DNA of 64,000 bases from Photobacterium phosphoreum. Its GTDB lineage: Bacteria > Pseudomonadota > Gammaproteobacteria > Enterobacterales > Vibrionaceae. The notes beneath the pieces are model-generated. The model was not told the DNA's origin and searched no databases. It saw only the letters and a program-made list of their open reading frames with translations. A program made the translations under genes and the position numbers. Location: positions 1,007,604 through 1,071,603 of the forward strand of contig NZ_MSCQ01000001.1 in assembly GCF_002954725.1 (NCBI RefSeq). Reading direction: 5' to 3'. This document shows, one piece after another, positions 45,898 through 55,498 of the stretch; the first letter of the stretch is position 1; each line of letters begins with the position of its first letter.

Positions 45898-47430
45898 TTA
45901 TTTTGCTGAATAAACAGGTGACATTTCACGGCTAACGACACGTGGTTGACGCTCTAGAATGCGTGTATTCTCAGAAGCTTCTGTACCTAACCATGTGGTA
46001 TTAGTACGAGAACCTTGTTCTTTAAACTTAGAAATATCAGATAACTTAACCATGTAACCTGTTACACGAACTAAGTCGTTACTGGCAACGTTAGCGGTAA
46101 ACTCACGGAAACCGAGTGCCAATGCGCCTTTGCATAATTGCATCAATGCCTGTGGGTTATTCTTAATGGTTTCTTCAATTGTTAAGATCTCACTGATACC
46201 TGACGTGTAGTATTTGTGGTGTGCGGCAAGTGCTTTAATATGAACAACAGGATCCGGTTCTGTGCCGTAAGGAATACGAATGCCCGGTGTGACTTCGTGG
46301 TCACAGCTAATACCACCTTGTGAGTGTAATAGCGCACGACCATTTAAGCCGTGTTTTACTGGGGTTGTGGTGACGATTTCATTCAATGCTTCACTGATTT
46401 TTAGTGCGATAGCATTAGCATCTTGGTTATGGCCGTATTTAGCGGTTGAGCCTGATTTTTCCATCAGAATGTTTACTGCTTCAGCCATGCCGAAAATACC
46501 AAACATGGGTGCAAAACGGTCTTCATTGATCAAACCTTCGGTGGTTAAGAAACCGGTAAAGAAGTTTGATTCTTGATGTAAGAAGGCTGAACGTGCTTCA
46601 ATCAGTTCAAACATTAGCGCACTGTAATGTGGCAGCATCGTTGTTAGGAGTTCTTCAATACTCTTACTGCGCAGTGCAACCTCTTTTAAGTTCATACGTA
46701 CTAAGGTATTTGCTCCACCAGCAATAGGCAGTGAATTATAGCAACTTACAATACCAAAACCTGGCGCCCCAAATGCCTCGGAGAACATTGGGTAGTTAGC
46801 AATGTGTGGTTTGCTGCACTCACAAATATTATTACATGCTTGCTGTAATAGGCTTTCTGGTGTGATTTGCGGGTCGTACATAAAGGTTAAGTTAGGTGCG
46901 ACTTGCTTAAGCTCAGCATCAATCTTCAAAATCATACGACAAACAATGTTGTCTGTTGGGCCAATATTAACGTGCATAAAGGCATCAGGCAGGGTGCGGT
47001 CAAGCATGATCCAGAAATTTTTCAGTTTACGGTATAAAACATCTTCACTAACGTCAGTCACAAATGGCAGTAAGATTTGGTCAAGTTGACCAAGGTAAAC
47101 CGGAATATTAGTTACTGACGGTACATGATGGTAAATAATCGTCAGTAAATTGATGGCTTCGTCTAAATTGGTTGCAGGTTCAAGTTCTAGGTACTCTGAA
47201 CCTTGCTGTAAAAATTTAGCGTAATCTGGAAGAACATAACGAGGCTTGAAAGGCGCATTACCTTCAAACATATCACAAATGATGCCAGCCTCTTTTGCTG
47301 TTAAAACGTCGGCAGATATTGGCATATAGTCTACTAGTGCTTCAGCTTCTAATGATAAGAACAATGTTTTTTGTTTTGCGCTTAATGTCGCATCAGTAAT
47401 GATATTCTTAATTTTAGATTGTAATGTCAT
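45898..47430 (-). CDS. yjjI: Glycyl-radical enzyme, YjjI family (DUF3029)
   Basis: A ~510-residue glycyl-radical enzyme, shorter than pyruvate formate-lyase. It matches E. coli YjjI closely in my memory: ICDMFEGNAPFKPRYVLPDY, IIYHHVPSVT, GQLDQILLPF and MIDRTLP-like MLDRTLPDAFMH. The radical-carrying glycine lies in LVRVTGYMVKL near the C-terminus. The substrate of YjjI is not established. The ATG at 47430 (MTLQSKIKN) is chosen because AGAAG precedes it and it matches the E. coli start; the ATG at 47454 lacks a ribosome site. Confidence 0.88.
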   Translation of the reverse strand: MTLQSKIKNIITDATLSAKQKTLFLSLEAEALVDYMPISADVLTAKEAGIICDMFEGNAPFKPRYVLPDYAKFLQQGSEYLELEPATNLDEAINLLTIIYHHVPSVTNIPVYLGQLDQILLPFVTDVSEDVLYRKLKNFWIMLDRTLPDAFMHVNIGPTDNIVCRMILKIDAELKQVAPNLTFMYDPQITPESLLQQACNNICECSKPHIANYPMFSEAFGAPGFGIVSCYNSLPIAGGANTLVRMNLKEVALRSKSIEELLTTMLPHYSALMFELIEARSAFLHQESNFFTGFLTTEGLINEDRFAPMFGIFGMAEAVNILMEKSGSTAKYGHNQDANAIALKISEALNEIVTTTPVKHGLNGRALLHSQGGISCDHEVTPGIRIPYGTEPDPVVHIKALAAHHKYYTSGISEILTIEETIKNNPQALMQLCKGALALGFREFTANVASNDLVRVTGYMVKLSDISKFKEQGSRTNTTWLGTEASENTRILERQPRVVSREMSPVYSAK

Positions 47431-48098
47431 TGCTATGTTCTTCTTAATATCCATAAGTTTTGTGCGGCTAATTTAACGTATTAATATTATTTCCAGAAGT
47501 GAAAAAGGAAGAATTATGCTTTTCTTAAATGGAAATCCGTGAGAGGTGTACTTTCAGAAAAAAGAATTCACATATAAAGGCTGTTGATCAGTAAAATCCA
47601 ACATCAGTATATTGTGTTGAACTGGAAGGACAGTTTGTTATGCAACAAGAAGAGAAGAGGTTGGAAGGCTATTACTATTTGAGTGATGATAAGGTGGTTG
47701 TAGAGTGGACGTTGTATCGAGAATATAACAAACAAGCTCAATTATTGAGCTTATAGGGAGTTTAAATGGCAGATTTTTATTTTTTTCACATTGGCACCAA
47801 ATTTTAATAAAAGAATGTTTTTTTAGCGTTATAATAGGAGGTGTTGATTTTAATTTAATAAAAATCAAAAAGTTATATTTATCATTGGCAAATTTCAAAG
47901 ATAAAAAATCATGATATGGCATAATTAATTTTTAAAGTTTCATTTTTTAAATTGTATCATTTGTCAAAATTTGTCTAAATATACCTAGTTAGTTTTTTAT
48001 GAACTATGGATTGCCGTCATTGCATATCAAGTAAGATAAGCTGTAATGCTAGGTCTGGTGTATTTTGTTCTTTTATATAGGTAAGGATCGCTTTGACG
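47431..48098. other. Intergenic region between yjjI and the second L,D-transpeptidase gene
   Basis: About 670 bases holding the yjjI promoter, a 38-codon ORF (47640-47756), and a very AT-rich segment (47760-48060) that would carry the L,D-transpeptidase promoter. No FNR site of proper spacing was found. Confidence 0.55.
47640..47756 (+). CDS. Possible 38-residue small protein
   Basis: An ORF beginning MQQEEKRLEGYYYLSDD and ending QAQLLSL, preceded by GGAAGGA with 9-base spacing, a better ribosome site than most genes here. It is acidic, with no membrane segment. Too short to judge by codon use; no family recognised. Confidence 0.4.
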   Translation: MQQEEKRLEGYYYLSDDKVVVEWTLYREYNKQAQLLSL

Positions 48099-49880
48099 AT
48101 GTTAAATCCTCAACGTGTTGTTGCTAAGCGTGTTAGCAAACTTTTAGTTTTGTCGCTGATGGTTCCCAGTAGTGTTTTTGCTGCTGAAGTGAGCCCTGTT
48201 GTTCCGCACAATGTCGCTGCAGTATCACAGAATAATGTGCAAGCTGTTGACTCAAATATTGTATTACCTCAAAGTTCTACCAATGCGCGGAAAGCACCAT
48301 TAACAACAGGCAGTGTTGATTGGTCGTCATTGAATAATCAACATTTATTGAGCACCAAGATGTTGTGTGGTGACACAACCAGTAACGTGTGTTTCGCATC
48401 GCAAATAGAACAAGCTTACGCGCAAAATAAATTTTACCCACTTTGGAATACGGTTGCATTACGCAAAGAGTTGACATCACAGCTTCAAATGGTTGCGGAT
48501 AGTAAAATGCTACCCGGTATTACACAACGTTTAGCTGAAATGAATAAACTTGAACAAGAAGGTAATCTTCGTGGTTATGATCTTTTAGCAACCGACACTT
48601 ATTATGTTTATCGCGCATTCCTAAATTATATTGCTGATCATCGTGATGTTTTATTCTTATCCAAGCCTGTAAAAATGAGCCAAGTGATGGTTCAATATGG
48701 CGGCGGTGAAGATGCTTATCCGATGACGATGGCGAAGCTTACAACATATCGTCCTACTTATATTCCGTTTGAATCAACAATGAAAATGATTGGGGTATAC
48801 CAACATTTGGCACCTCATCACTTAACGGCAGCAAGCTTTAAGTCTACAGTTTACCGTCAGGGTGATGTGCTACCAAATGGCCATGATGTGGTGAAGGTGC
48901 TTTATCATTTAGGTGATTTAAACCAAACACAATATGACACTTTATCTGCACAACCAACAGTGACTAATTCAGGCGTAATGTTAGCAGGCATTAAGCTATT
49001 CCAACAACGTCATGGTTTAAATCCTGACGGTATTGTTGGTCCTGAGACAATTAAACAAGTAGTGATGCCATACAGTGATATCGCGCGTTTGTTAGCATTA
49101 AATACGCTGCGTATTTCAGCATTGAATCGTCATGATGATGCTCGAGCTCATATCTGGGTAAACATTCCTAACTACAAGTTAGAATTATACGATAACGGCA
49201 AAAAAGTGTTTGAGTCTAAAGTTATCGTGGGTCGTGATACGCGCCCAACCAATTTATTCTCATCAGCAATCACGACCATGGTCGTAAACCCATATTGGAA
49301 TGTACCGGTTACTATTAAACAGCATGACGTTATTCCAAAAGTGAAGCTTTCACGCGATTACTTGAAAGCGCATAACATGCAGATTCTCAATAGCTGGCGT
49401 GATCGCACTGTTGTACCACCAAGCAGTATTGATTGGGCAACCGTGAATCCAAAAACATTCCCACATGAATTCCAGCAAGGTCCTGGTCCTCATAACTCGT
49501 TGGGTAATGTGAAATTCTTGATGCCAAATGATTATGCAATCTTTTTGCATGATACACCTGCTCACGGTTTATTTAGCCGTAATAAGCGTGATTTAAGTTC
49601 TGGTTGTGTACGTGTTGAGCGTGCTGATGATTTAGCTAATTATGTTATTGATTATCAACAACGCAGTAATCTTAATACCTTTAAATCAATGTTAGATACC
49701 AAGCAGAATAAGGTTGTAAGCCTTTCTAAACGTATTGATGTTGATTTTGTTTATTTAACGGCATGGGTTGATCAAAGCGGTCATTTACAAATGCGTAATG
49801 ATATTTATGGCTATGACTCACCACAAGCTAAGCCTATCAAAACAAAGTTCATTACGATGAAAGATTTTGTTAAACGCTAA
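48099..49880 (+). CDS. L,D-transpeptidase of the YcbB (LdtD) type, copy 2
   Basis: A 593-residue exported murein crosslinking enzyme, paralogue of 5820-7529. Signal peptide at the N-terminus (LLVLSLMVPSSVFAAE), a peptidoglycan-binding domain (LFQQRHGLNPDGIVGPETIKQV), and the YkuD domain with FLHDTP and SSGCVRV (nucleophile C503). The two copies share blocks such as NSWRDRTVVPPSSIDWATVNPKTF and the C-terminal NDIYGYDSPQA. AAGGA precedes both TTG 48093 and ATG 48099. Standing among core genes, this is the better candidate for the resident copy. Confidence 0.9.
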   Translation: MLNPQRVVAKRVSKLLVLSLMVPSSVFAAEVSPVVPHNVAAVSQNNVQAVDSNIVLPQSSTNARKAPLTTGSVDWSSLNNQHLLSTKMLCGDTTSNVCFASQIEQAYAQNKFYPLWNTVALRKELTSQLQMVADSKMLPGITQRLAEMNKLEQEGNLRGYDLLATDTYYVYRAFLNYIADHRDVLFLSKPVKMSQVMVQYGGGEDAYPMTMAKLTTYRPTYIPFESTMKMIGVYQHLAPHHLTAASFKSTVYRQGDVLPNGHDVVKVLYHLGDLNQTQYDTLSAQPTVTNSGVMLAGIKLFQQRHGLNPDGIVGPETIKQVVMPYSDIARLLALNTLRISALNRHDDARAHIWVNIPNYKLELYDNGKKVFESKVIVGRDTRPTNLFSSAITTMVVNPYWNVPVTIKQHDVIPKVKLSRDYLKAHNMQILNSWRDRTVVPPSSIDWATVNPKTFPHEFQQGPGPHNSLGNVKFLMPNDYAIFLHDTPAHGLFSRNKRDLSSGCVRVERADDLANYVIDYQQRSNLNTFKSMLDTKQNKVVSLSKRIDVDFVYLTAWVDQSGHLQMRNDIYGYDSPQAKPIKTKFITMKDFVKR

Positions 49881-49905
49881 ATTATTATTGATTGTGTAAT
49901 ATGTT

Positions 49906-49935
49906 AAAGCCAGCACTTAGATGCTGGCTTTTTTA
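49906..49935 (+). terminator. Intrinsic terminator
   Basis: AAAGCCAGCA / TGCTGGCTTTTTT stem directly after the second L,D-transpeptidase gene. Confidence 0.9.
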
Positions 49936-50026
49936 TGTGCTAAATCCGTTAACTCAAGGTAGAATTTAGCAATTATTTTGAAATTAATACCGTTAAGGTG
50001 TCGTTGTGCGACATAACGAGGACGTA

Positions 50027-50758
50027 ATGTTAAAAGCTATTTTTTTAGATATGGATGAAACCTTATGCGCGACGTCAGTTGCTGACAAACAAGCATTGGC
50101 GACCTTAAAAGAGTATGTTCAATCACAATTTCCAACGTTGAATGCAGATGTTTTTTGTCAGCGTTATATTGCAGGTATTTATAAACAGCTCAATGATGAA
50201 TTCCCACAATTAGTGGCGTTACTCGATAATGAATTACTGTTTCGCCAAACGTTGGTACAAACCTTATTTTTTCAGCAACAGATAACCCTTTCTTTTGAAC
50301 AAGCAGTCGCTATTCAAACGGCGTTTGATGATGGAAGAATGGCAGGGTTTGATTTTTTTCCTGAAGTAAAAGCGATGTTAGCCTCTTTGCGTCAACATTA
50401 TAAGCTGGTGGTGATCACTAATGGTCCCGTCTTTTCACAACACCCTAAACTTGCTGCAACGGCGATGAATGAACACGTTGATTATATTATTGTTGGTGGG
50501 GAAGAGCCTGCAGAAAAACCTGCATTAAGTATTTTCCAAAAAGCATTAGATTGGGTGGGGTGTCAGCCTAATGAAGCTCTCCATATGGGAGACTCACTAG
50601 CAGCTGATATTGCAGGGGCTAATGGTGCGGGTATTGCTAGCGTATGGGTTGATACGGGTAAGGCGAGTGATCATGCTAAGCTTTCACAGATTACACCAAC
50701 TTATATTGTTACTCAGCCACAACAACTATTAGATGTGATCACGCAACATTTTGCGTAG
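50027..50758 (+). CDS. HAD-superfamily hydrolase, YjjG/NANP-like
   Basis: A 243-residue phosphatase-like protein: motif I is DMDETL (D8, D10), motif II is LVVITNGP, motif III the Lys in EEPAEKPALSIF, and motif IV MGDSLAADIAGA. The cap and length are like YjjG (nucleotidase) and N-acylneuraminate-9-phosphatase; the true substrate is not deducible. The ATG at 50027 with GAGGA five to nine bases upstream is preferred over the GTG at 50006. Single gene, closed by a hairpin. Confidence 0.85.
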   Translation: MLKAIFLDMDETLCATSVADKQALATLKEYVQSQFPTLNADVFCQRYIAGIYKQLNDEFPQLVALLDNELLFRQTLVQTLFFQQQITLSFEQAVAIQTAFDDGRMAGFDFFPEVKAMLASLRQHYKLVVITNGPVFSQHPKLAATAMNEHVDYIIVGGEEPAEKPALSIFQKALDWVGCQPNEALHMGDSLAADIAGANGAGIASVWVDTGKASDHAKLSQITPTYIVTQPQQLLDVITQHFA

Positions 50759-50801
50759 TTAGTAGTTAGTAGCTAGAGCCAAAAGTGCCAGAACAGACAA
50801 T

Positions 50802-50834
50802 AAAAATGCCACTGTGGTTAGCAGTGGCATTTTT
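50802..50834. terminator. Bidirectional intrinsic terminator
   Basis: AAAAATGCCACTG / CAGTGGCATTTTT stem between the convergent HAD and terC-like genes. Confidence 0.88.
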
Positions 50835-50858
50835 CACTTAATCAGGGCTGGACAGTAA

Positions 50859-51812
50859 TTATTGTTCAGTTGTTTCAAGTTTACGTGTTTTCCATAGTGA
50901 TGCACTAATAGCAATTGTGATGGAAAGAATAATGACGCCAAGTGAAATAACGGTTGGAATCGCATATGGCGAACCAACAAGCAGCATTTTGATACCAATG
51001 AAGCTTAGAATAAAGGCTAAAGCAACACGTAAGTAACAGAAGCGGGTTAGCATACCTTCTAAGACGAAATACAGTGAACGTAAGCCAAGTAGGGCAAATA
51101 CGTTAGCAGTAAAGACTAAGAATGCTTCTTGTGTCACGGCAAAAATAGCAGGGATAGAATCCAGTGCAAACATTACATCAGTTAGCGAAATAACCGCAAC
51201 TACAACAAGTAATGGTGTTGCAAGCCAGCCTTTGTCGTCTTTGATAAACATTTTATGATCATGATAATCATCAGACACTCTAAAGAATCGTTTTACGAGA
51301 CGAACAGGCGCTGAATTTGAGAAATCTTCCTGTTCTTCATCGCCTTCACGCCAAAGCTTAAAGCCGGTGTAAAGTAAGAAAACAGCAAAGATATAAAGGA
51401 TCCAGTGATAGTCAGCTAATAGCTTCGCACCAACGCCAATAAGACCTGCACGTAAGAAGAGGGCACCTACAATACCGAGCATTAGAATACGAGGGCGTAA
51501 ACGCTCTGGCACTGCAAATTGACCAAAGATTAAAGCAAAGACGAATAAGTTATCAACACTTAGAGATTTTTCTAATAAGTAACCAGTAATAAATGATGTT
51601 GCTGCTTGTTTATTAGTATATGTGCTCTCTGGTGCCATCTGTGGCCAATATAGATAAATAAAGCCCATAAAAACGAAAGCTAAAAATACCCAAAATACAC
51701 TCCAGAGTGCCGCTGTTTTAATCGATATTTTACCACCGCGAGTTTGGTACAAATCGAGTGCAAGCATTAATACTGTTAAAACAGCAAATCCTTCATAACT
51801 AAAAATACTCAT
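50859..51812 (-). CDS. TerC-family integral membrane protein, Alx-like
   Basis: A 317-residue inner-membrane protein with about eight segments, of the TerC/Alx family. Alx and related proteins handle Mn2+ homeostasis in E. coli. Membrane stretches with acidic residues at typical sites are ATSFITGYLLEKSLSVDNLFVFALIF and LTDVMFALDSIPAIFAVT, each with a conserved Asp. Its leader carries the yybP-ykoY manganese riboswitch (52060-52195) and a terminator (51998-52029), so expression should rise with Mn2+. This context argues for manganese rather than tellurite. Confidence 0.88.
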   Translation of the reverse strand: MSIFSYEGFAVLTVLMLALDLYQTRGGKISIKTAALWSVFWVFLAFVFMGFIYLYWPQMAPESTYTNKQAATSFITGYLLEKSLSVDNLFVFALIFGQFAVPERLRPRILMLGIVGALFLRAGLIGVGAKLLADYHWILYIFAVFLLYTGFKLWREGDEEQEDFSNSAPVRLVKRFFRVSDDYHDHKMFIKDDKGWLATPLLVVVAVISLTDVMFALDSIPAIFAVTQEAFLVFTANVFALLGLRSLYFVLEGMLTRFCYLRVALAFILSFIGIKMLLVGSPYAIPTVISLGVIILSITIAISASLWKTRKLETTEQ

Positions 51813-51997
51813 AGAGTTCTCTCTTTATATAAATATTTAACGCGATAATTTATTGCTATTAGTTTTGCTATTTATTTAACGATATTTATAAAATCACAGA
51901 ATTAAATAAAAACAAGTTTCATAACAATATGCTATAACGCAGAATAAAATACGAAAGGTATGATGTAGGCGAGCCTAAACAAAACCTTCCGCGCATT

Positions 51998-52029
51998 AAA
52001 AAAAACCCACACAATATATTGTATAGGTT
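51998..52029 (-). terminator. Intrinsic terminator, likely riboswitch expression platform
   Basis: Read on the minus strand, a 13-bp stem (AACCTATACAATA paired with TATTGTGTGGGTT, including G-U pairs) is followed by about eight T residues. It lies between the riboswitch and the terC-like start, where an attenuator would be. Confidence 0.75.
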
Positions 52030-52059
52030 CGATTACATTTTTATGTAAACGATAATGGC

Positions 52060-52195
52060 GTTGGTCTCGTCAAAATGGTGCTAGCAGTGATGTCTATGGC
52101 TGACAATGATTACTACTAACAAATCCATTCACGGCTGCCGGAAGCTTGTGGCTTCGAGATGACGACAGGCGAACAATTGTGACTACTCCCCAAAC
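52060..52195 (-). ncRNA. yybP-ykoY manganese riboswitch
   Basis: The minus strand carries the family's two invariant stretches: GGGGAGTAG (52183-52191) and, about 115 bases later, CGAGACC (in TGACGAGACCAACG, 52063-52071). Paired stems lie between, including GAAGCCACAAGCTTC. Order, spacing and the TerC gene downstream match Mn2+-sensing yybP-ykoY elements such as the E. coli alx and mntP leaders. Confidence 0.85.
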
Positions 52196-52460
52196 GGGGC
52201 AATTTTAGACTTGTAGGCGGTAAGTTACCAGTCGTTTTTACGGTTAATTTGGCTCAATATCTTAAATAGTCTTAATTTGGTGCAATTCGATGAATAAAAT
52301 ATCGTTTAATTATAGTAGTTGTGAAAAATTGATAGCTTAGTGCGCTGACAATATACTCAAAAATGAAGATTATGCTGCAATACAAGTAGCGTCACTAATT
52401 CTTCATATGGTAACGCTACGATGAATCTTGTTTTGGTCTATACCAATATAAGGATGACTA

Positions 52461-52580
52461 ATGAATACTTCAACGCAACAAAAAATATTCACACCATACT
52501 GGTTTAGTGAAGCTTTGGCACAAGAGCTTCACGCTTACCCCACGAGACTTGAACATGATAATATCAATTGGGGCTCCTGA
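52461..52580 (+). pseudogene. 39-codon ORF, probably the 5' remnant of an alpha/beta-hydrolase gene
   Basis: AAGGAT lies before the ATG. The product begins MNTSTQQKIFTPYWFSEALAQE and ends NINWGS. The TPYWFSEALAQE start recalls the N-terminus of some alpha/beta-hydrolases, and the stop comes just where their first strands would follow. The similarity is from memory; it might equally be a genuine small protein. Confidence 0.35.
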
Positions 52581-53153
52581 TTTTTTAAGGTTGGGTTACG
52601 AATAGGCATAGAAATACCAACTCCACTTTTCATCGCTTGTATACAAGGTTTTGGGCCTGAATGAGTATAATGGCTGATATTTTTATCAAGCTGAGCCATA
52701 TAAGCTCTGCTACTTTATTACGTATAGATTGCAGCCAAACTGATACTTACATGTAACTGATCAATATTCGTTATTAATTCCTGATATATTGTGAAAAAAT
52801 AACTGTTACTAATAGTTAATGAGTGAGTGATTATCTGAAAGAGGGAAACTTTATCTTAATGCTGATGTTGAACGGTTATACGGATACAAATTATTGCTAA
52901 TAGCTATTTTTTGCAAGTAAAGAGTGATCGTATAGATTATATCTTTTTTAGAGAGCATTAAGCGCACCCATGTTGTTAAATAATTGTTTTAAATGTGTTT
53001 TTTTATTGATTATCTATAATTAGAGCGTGATGTTTGTCGCATATTTTAATTGGGGTATGTGCAATTGAAATTAATATAGACGTATAGTAATCGTATTCGT
53101 TATATCAATTTATATATATAGAACAAATATTATGTTTCTGACTAAGGATAGCC

Positions 53154-53552
53154 ATGGAAATCTTAATTGATAATATTATAGACAATCCGATTATTTTTGA
53201 TTATACACGTTTTCTATCTAAGTTATGTCAGCAACGTTTATCTCTTATCGATGCTTTTACGTATTTAGTCCCTTCCTTTGAAGTAACGATAAAAGCAACA
53301 GAGAAAAATAATTTATCTTGTGCTGAGAAATTAGAAAAAAAAGCATTAAAAGTGCTATCAAGTAATGCTAGTGATACTCATAATTTAATTCGATTATTAT
53401 ATTTGGCTAAGCAAGAGGGTATTACGCAACTTGTTGTTCACCTACCTTATTATCTTGAAGAACAACAACTAACAGAATTAAAAAATAGAATAAAAGGTAC
53501 TATTGAATATTTTCAGGGTAATAGCGAGCAATTATTGTTTATTTTAGACTAA
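53154..53552 (+). CDS. Small hypothetical protein
   Basis: A 132-residue soluble protein with no family I recognise. It has a strand-rich N-terminus (MEILIDNIIDNPIIFDY), a helical middle, and a strand (QLVVHLPYYL) followed by a helix. AAGGATAGCC precedes the ATG, and a terminator follows, supporting a real single-gene unit. Confidence 0.65.
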   Translation: MEILIDNIIDNPIIFDYTRFLSKLCQQRLSLIDAFTYLVPSFEVTIKATEKNNLSCAEKLEKKALKVLSSNASDTHNLIRLLYLAKQEGITQLVVHLPYYLEEQQLTELKNRIKGTIEYFQGNSEQLLFILD

Positions 53553-53563
53553 TGTTGCAAATT

Positions 53564-53592
53564 AAAAAGGTGACGTTATCCGTCACCTTTTT
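53564..53592. terminator. Bidirectional intrinsic terminator
   Basis: AAAAAGGTGACG / CGTCACCTTTTT stem between the small hypothetical gene and the convergent DASS transporter gene. Confidence 0.88.
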
Positions 53593-53615
53593 ATGTGGAA
53601 ATAAAAAATGTATTG

Positions 53616-55001
53616 CTACCAGAATAACCACGTAAACACAGTTAGAAAGATAATACAGACGATATTTAAATAAAATCCGACTCGCATCATTTCACTTTGT
53701 TTTATATAACCTGTACTAAAGACAATGGCGTTAGGTGGGGTAGCAACAGGTAACATAAATGCACAAGAGGCACTAATTGCAATTAAGGCCGATAATATAA
53801 CGGGTGATACACCAAGCGCTTCAGCGACCGTTGCAAAAACTGGCACAAGTAAAGCAGCACTCGCAGTATTACTGGCAAACTCGGTAAGAAATACCACAAA
53901 AATTGCAACAGCAAGAATCGTTATTAAAAGACCAGCTTGTTGTAACATATTACTGAGTTCATTCGCAAGAAAGACACTAGTACCAGTGGCCTTAAGAATA
54001 TTACTTAAACAAATACCACCACCAAACAGTAATAATACTCCCCAATCTGTTGAGTTTTTTATATCCTTCCATTCAACAACTCGTGATACTGCCAGCATGA
54101 TAATGGCGCTTAAAGCAACTAAGGTATCAAACTTAGAATACCCTCCTAACATAGCATTAATTGGGTTGCTGAAAATCCACAACGTGACGGTGACTAAAAA
54201 AATAGCCATAGTAATTAACTTACCGTTACTCCATTGAATTGGACGATGATCGAGTTCAAATTGATGATTTAGATTCGGTTTTAATGTCACATACAGGAGT
54301 GCGACTGTAATCGGTAATAAAATAAGGGTAACGGGTACACCAAATGCCATCCATTCAGTAAAACTTAACCCAACTTCTGCTGCTGCAATCGCATTCGGTG
54401 GACTACCAACAATCGTCGCTATACCACCAATACTGGCACAATAAGCGGTGCCTAATAACACAAAAACATAGGTTTTATGGCCGCTTTTTGTATTTACTTT
54501 ACTTAGAACACCAAGCACAAGTGGTAACATCATCGCTGTCGTCGCGGTGTTGCTGATCCACATTGATAATCCAGCGGTTACACCAAATAACATAAATACA
54601 GCAACAGACATCTTACCTTTCGCTGCAATAAGCACTTTATCTGCGATAACTTGGTCAAGTTGCTGTTTATGCAAAGCTGCAGCAAGCGCAAATCCGCCTA
54701 AAAATAAGAAGATGATAGGGTTGGAAAAGCTGGATAACGCTTTAGATGTATCAAAAACCCCAAATCCAACAGCAAAGAGTGGTACGAGTAGAGCGGTAAT
54801 ACTGACGTGAATGGCTTCCGTTAACCACATAACAGCAATAAAAAATAGAATACTTAAACCTATCACAACATTACGTTCAAAAGGTAATGTATTGAGGAGA
54901 ATGAGCATCATTAAACTATTGCCGATCAGGATTAAGCTATTTCTATTAAATAACCAATGTTTGAGCGTAAGTGTGAGGGTTGTCATAGGTGAATCTTCCA
55001 T
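53616..55001 (-). CDS. DASS-family (SLC13) anion:sodium symporter
   Basis: A 461-residue inner-membrane carrier with about 11-12 segments. The two family loops are visible as the [12 protein letters not shown] stretch ([18 protein letters not shown]) and its echo [14 protein letters not shown], which bind substrate and Na+ in VcINDY. The family moves succinate and other C4-dicarboxylates, citrate or sulfate. Dicarboxylate is more likely than sulfate by similarity to VcINDY, but this is inference. An in-frame ATG further inside ([11 protein letters not shown]) is an alternative start. Confidence 0.85.
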   Translation of the reverse strand: MEDSPMTTLTLTLKHWLFNRNSLILIGNSLMMLILLNTLPFERNVVIGLSILFFIAVMWLTEAIHVSITALLVPLFAVGFGVFDTSKALSSFSNPIIFLFLGGFALAAALHKQQLDQVIADKVLIAAKGKMSVAVFMLFGVTAGLSMWISNTATTAMMLPLVLGVLSKVNTKSGHKTYVFVLLGTAYCASIGGIATIVGSPPNAIAAAEVGLSFTEWMAFGVPVTLILLPITVALLYVTLKPNLNHQFELDHRPIQWSNGKLITMAIFLVTVTLWIFSNPINAMLGGYSKFDTLVALSAIIMLAVSRVVEWKDIKNSTDWGVLLLFGGGICLSNILKATGTSVFLANELSNMLQQAGLLITILAVAIFVVFLTEFASNTASAALLVPVFATVAEALGVSPVILSALIAISASCAFMLPVATPPNAIVFSTGYIKQSEMMRVGFYLNIVCIIFLTVFTWLFW

Positions 55002-55309
55002 ATTGAGGCGACATTATTTTTATAGTTAGCTTTAATAAGCGGAAGTGATAATACGTCGTATTGATGTTGCATTAATGTGATGTGGTTATGTAAATGCGGT
55101 TATAGTGGTTGGTTTTTTGTGGGTATTGTGATCTTGCTATGATTTGTTGTTTCATTTTTATGTCGTTATTCATTTTCAGTAGCAGATAGTTACAGTTATA
55201 GTGCTGTTTATCTTTATATAATTTTGTTTAATATAGTAAGTGTAGATGATTTATATATATGATAAGCTTTAATAAGCAATGGATCGCTTATTAATATGGC
55301 TAGTAGAGA
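55002..55309. other. Intergenic region
   Basis: About 300 AT-rich bases that must hold the DASS gene promoter. Nothing else recognised except a 19-codon open frame from ATG 55279 overlapping the next small ORF. Confidence 0.5.
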
Positions 55310-55423
55310 ATGAAAGAAAAAAAGTTGTGTTTATCTAAAAAAATTCATAAAGAAGCTCAGGAACATATAAAATTTGTTCGAAAGCGAATGCTTGATAAAA
55401 TGAATAATAAAAAACACAGTTAG
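55310..55423 (+). CDS. Possible 37-residue basic small protein
   Basis: ORF starting MKEKKLCLSKKIHKEAQEH and ending MNNKKHS, with many Lys and a helical look. The ribosome site is weak (AGAGA close to the ATG), but a strong terminator follows, so something is transcribed here. Alternative: untranslated RNA. Confidence 0.35.
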   Translation: MKEKKLCLSKKIHKEAQEHIKFVRKRMLDKMNNKKHS

Positions 55424-55448
55424 TCGTATTCTTCTGGGGTTAACTGAT

Positions 55449-55480
55449 AAGCCAATCGTTTTATTTCGATTGGCTTTTTT
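55449..55480 (+). terminator. Intrinsic terminator
   Basis: AAGCCAATCG / CGATTGGCTTTTTT stem after the small basic ORF. Confidence 0.88.
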
Positions 55481-55498
55481 AGTGCTAAAAATTGATAG

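Larger units (their letters stand above)
51813..53153. other. Long sparse region between terC-like gene and hypothetical gene
   Basis: Holds the riboswitch and its terminator, a 39-codon ORF at 52461-52580, and about 570 bases (52581-53150) in which no convincing gene is seen. A minus-strand open stretch around 52535-52714 has no start or ribosome site. Confidence 0.6.

Noticed and set aside
47580..47610. FNR site candidate TTGATCAGTAAAATCC upstream of yjjI
   Set aside because: Spacing between half-sites does not match TTGAT-N4-ATCAA.
47638..47922. 94-codon minus-strand open frame upstream of the second L,D-transpeptidase gene
   Set aside because: Covers the AT-rich promoter region and lies opposite the better-supported 38-codon ORF; composition is not protein-like.
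52535..52714. Minus-strand open stretch (contains GPKPCIQAMKSGVGIS) that faintly recalls a regulator C-terminus
   Set aside because: No start codon, no ribosome site, and similarity too weak to name a family.
53725..54237. 170-codon + strand frame opposite the DASS transporter gene
   Set aside because: A shadow of the transporter's membrane-protein codons on the other strand.
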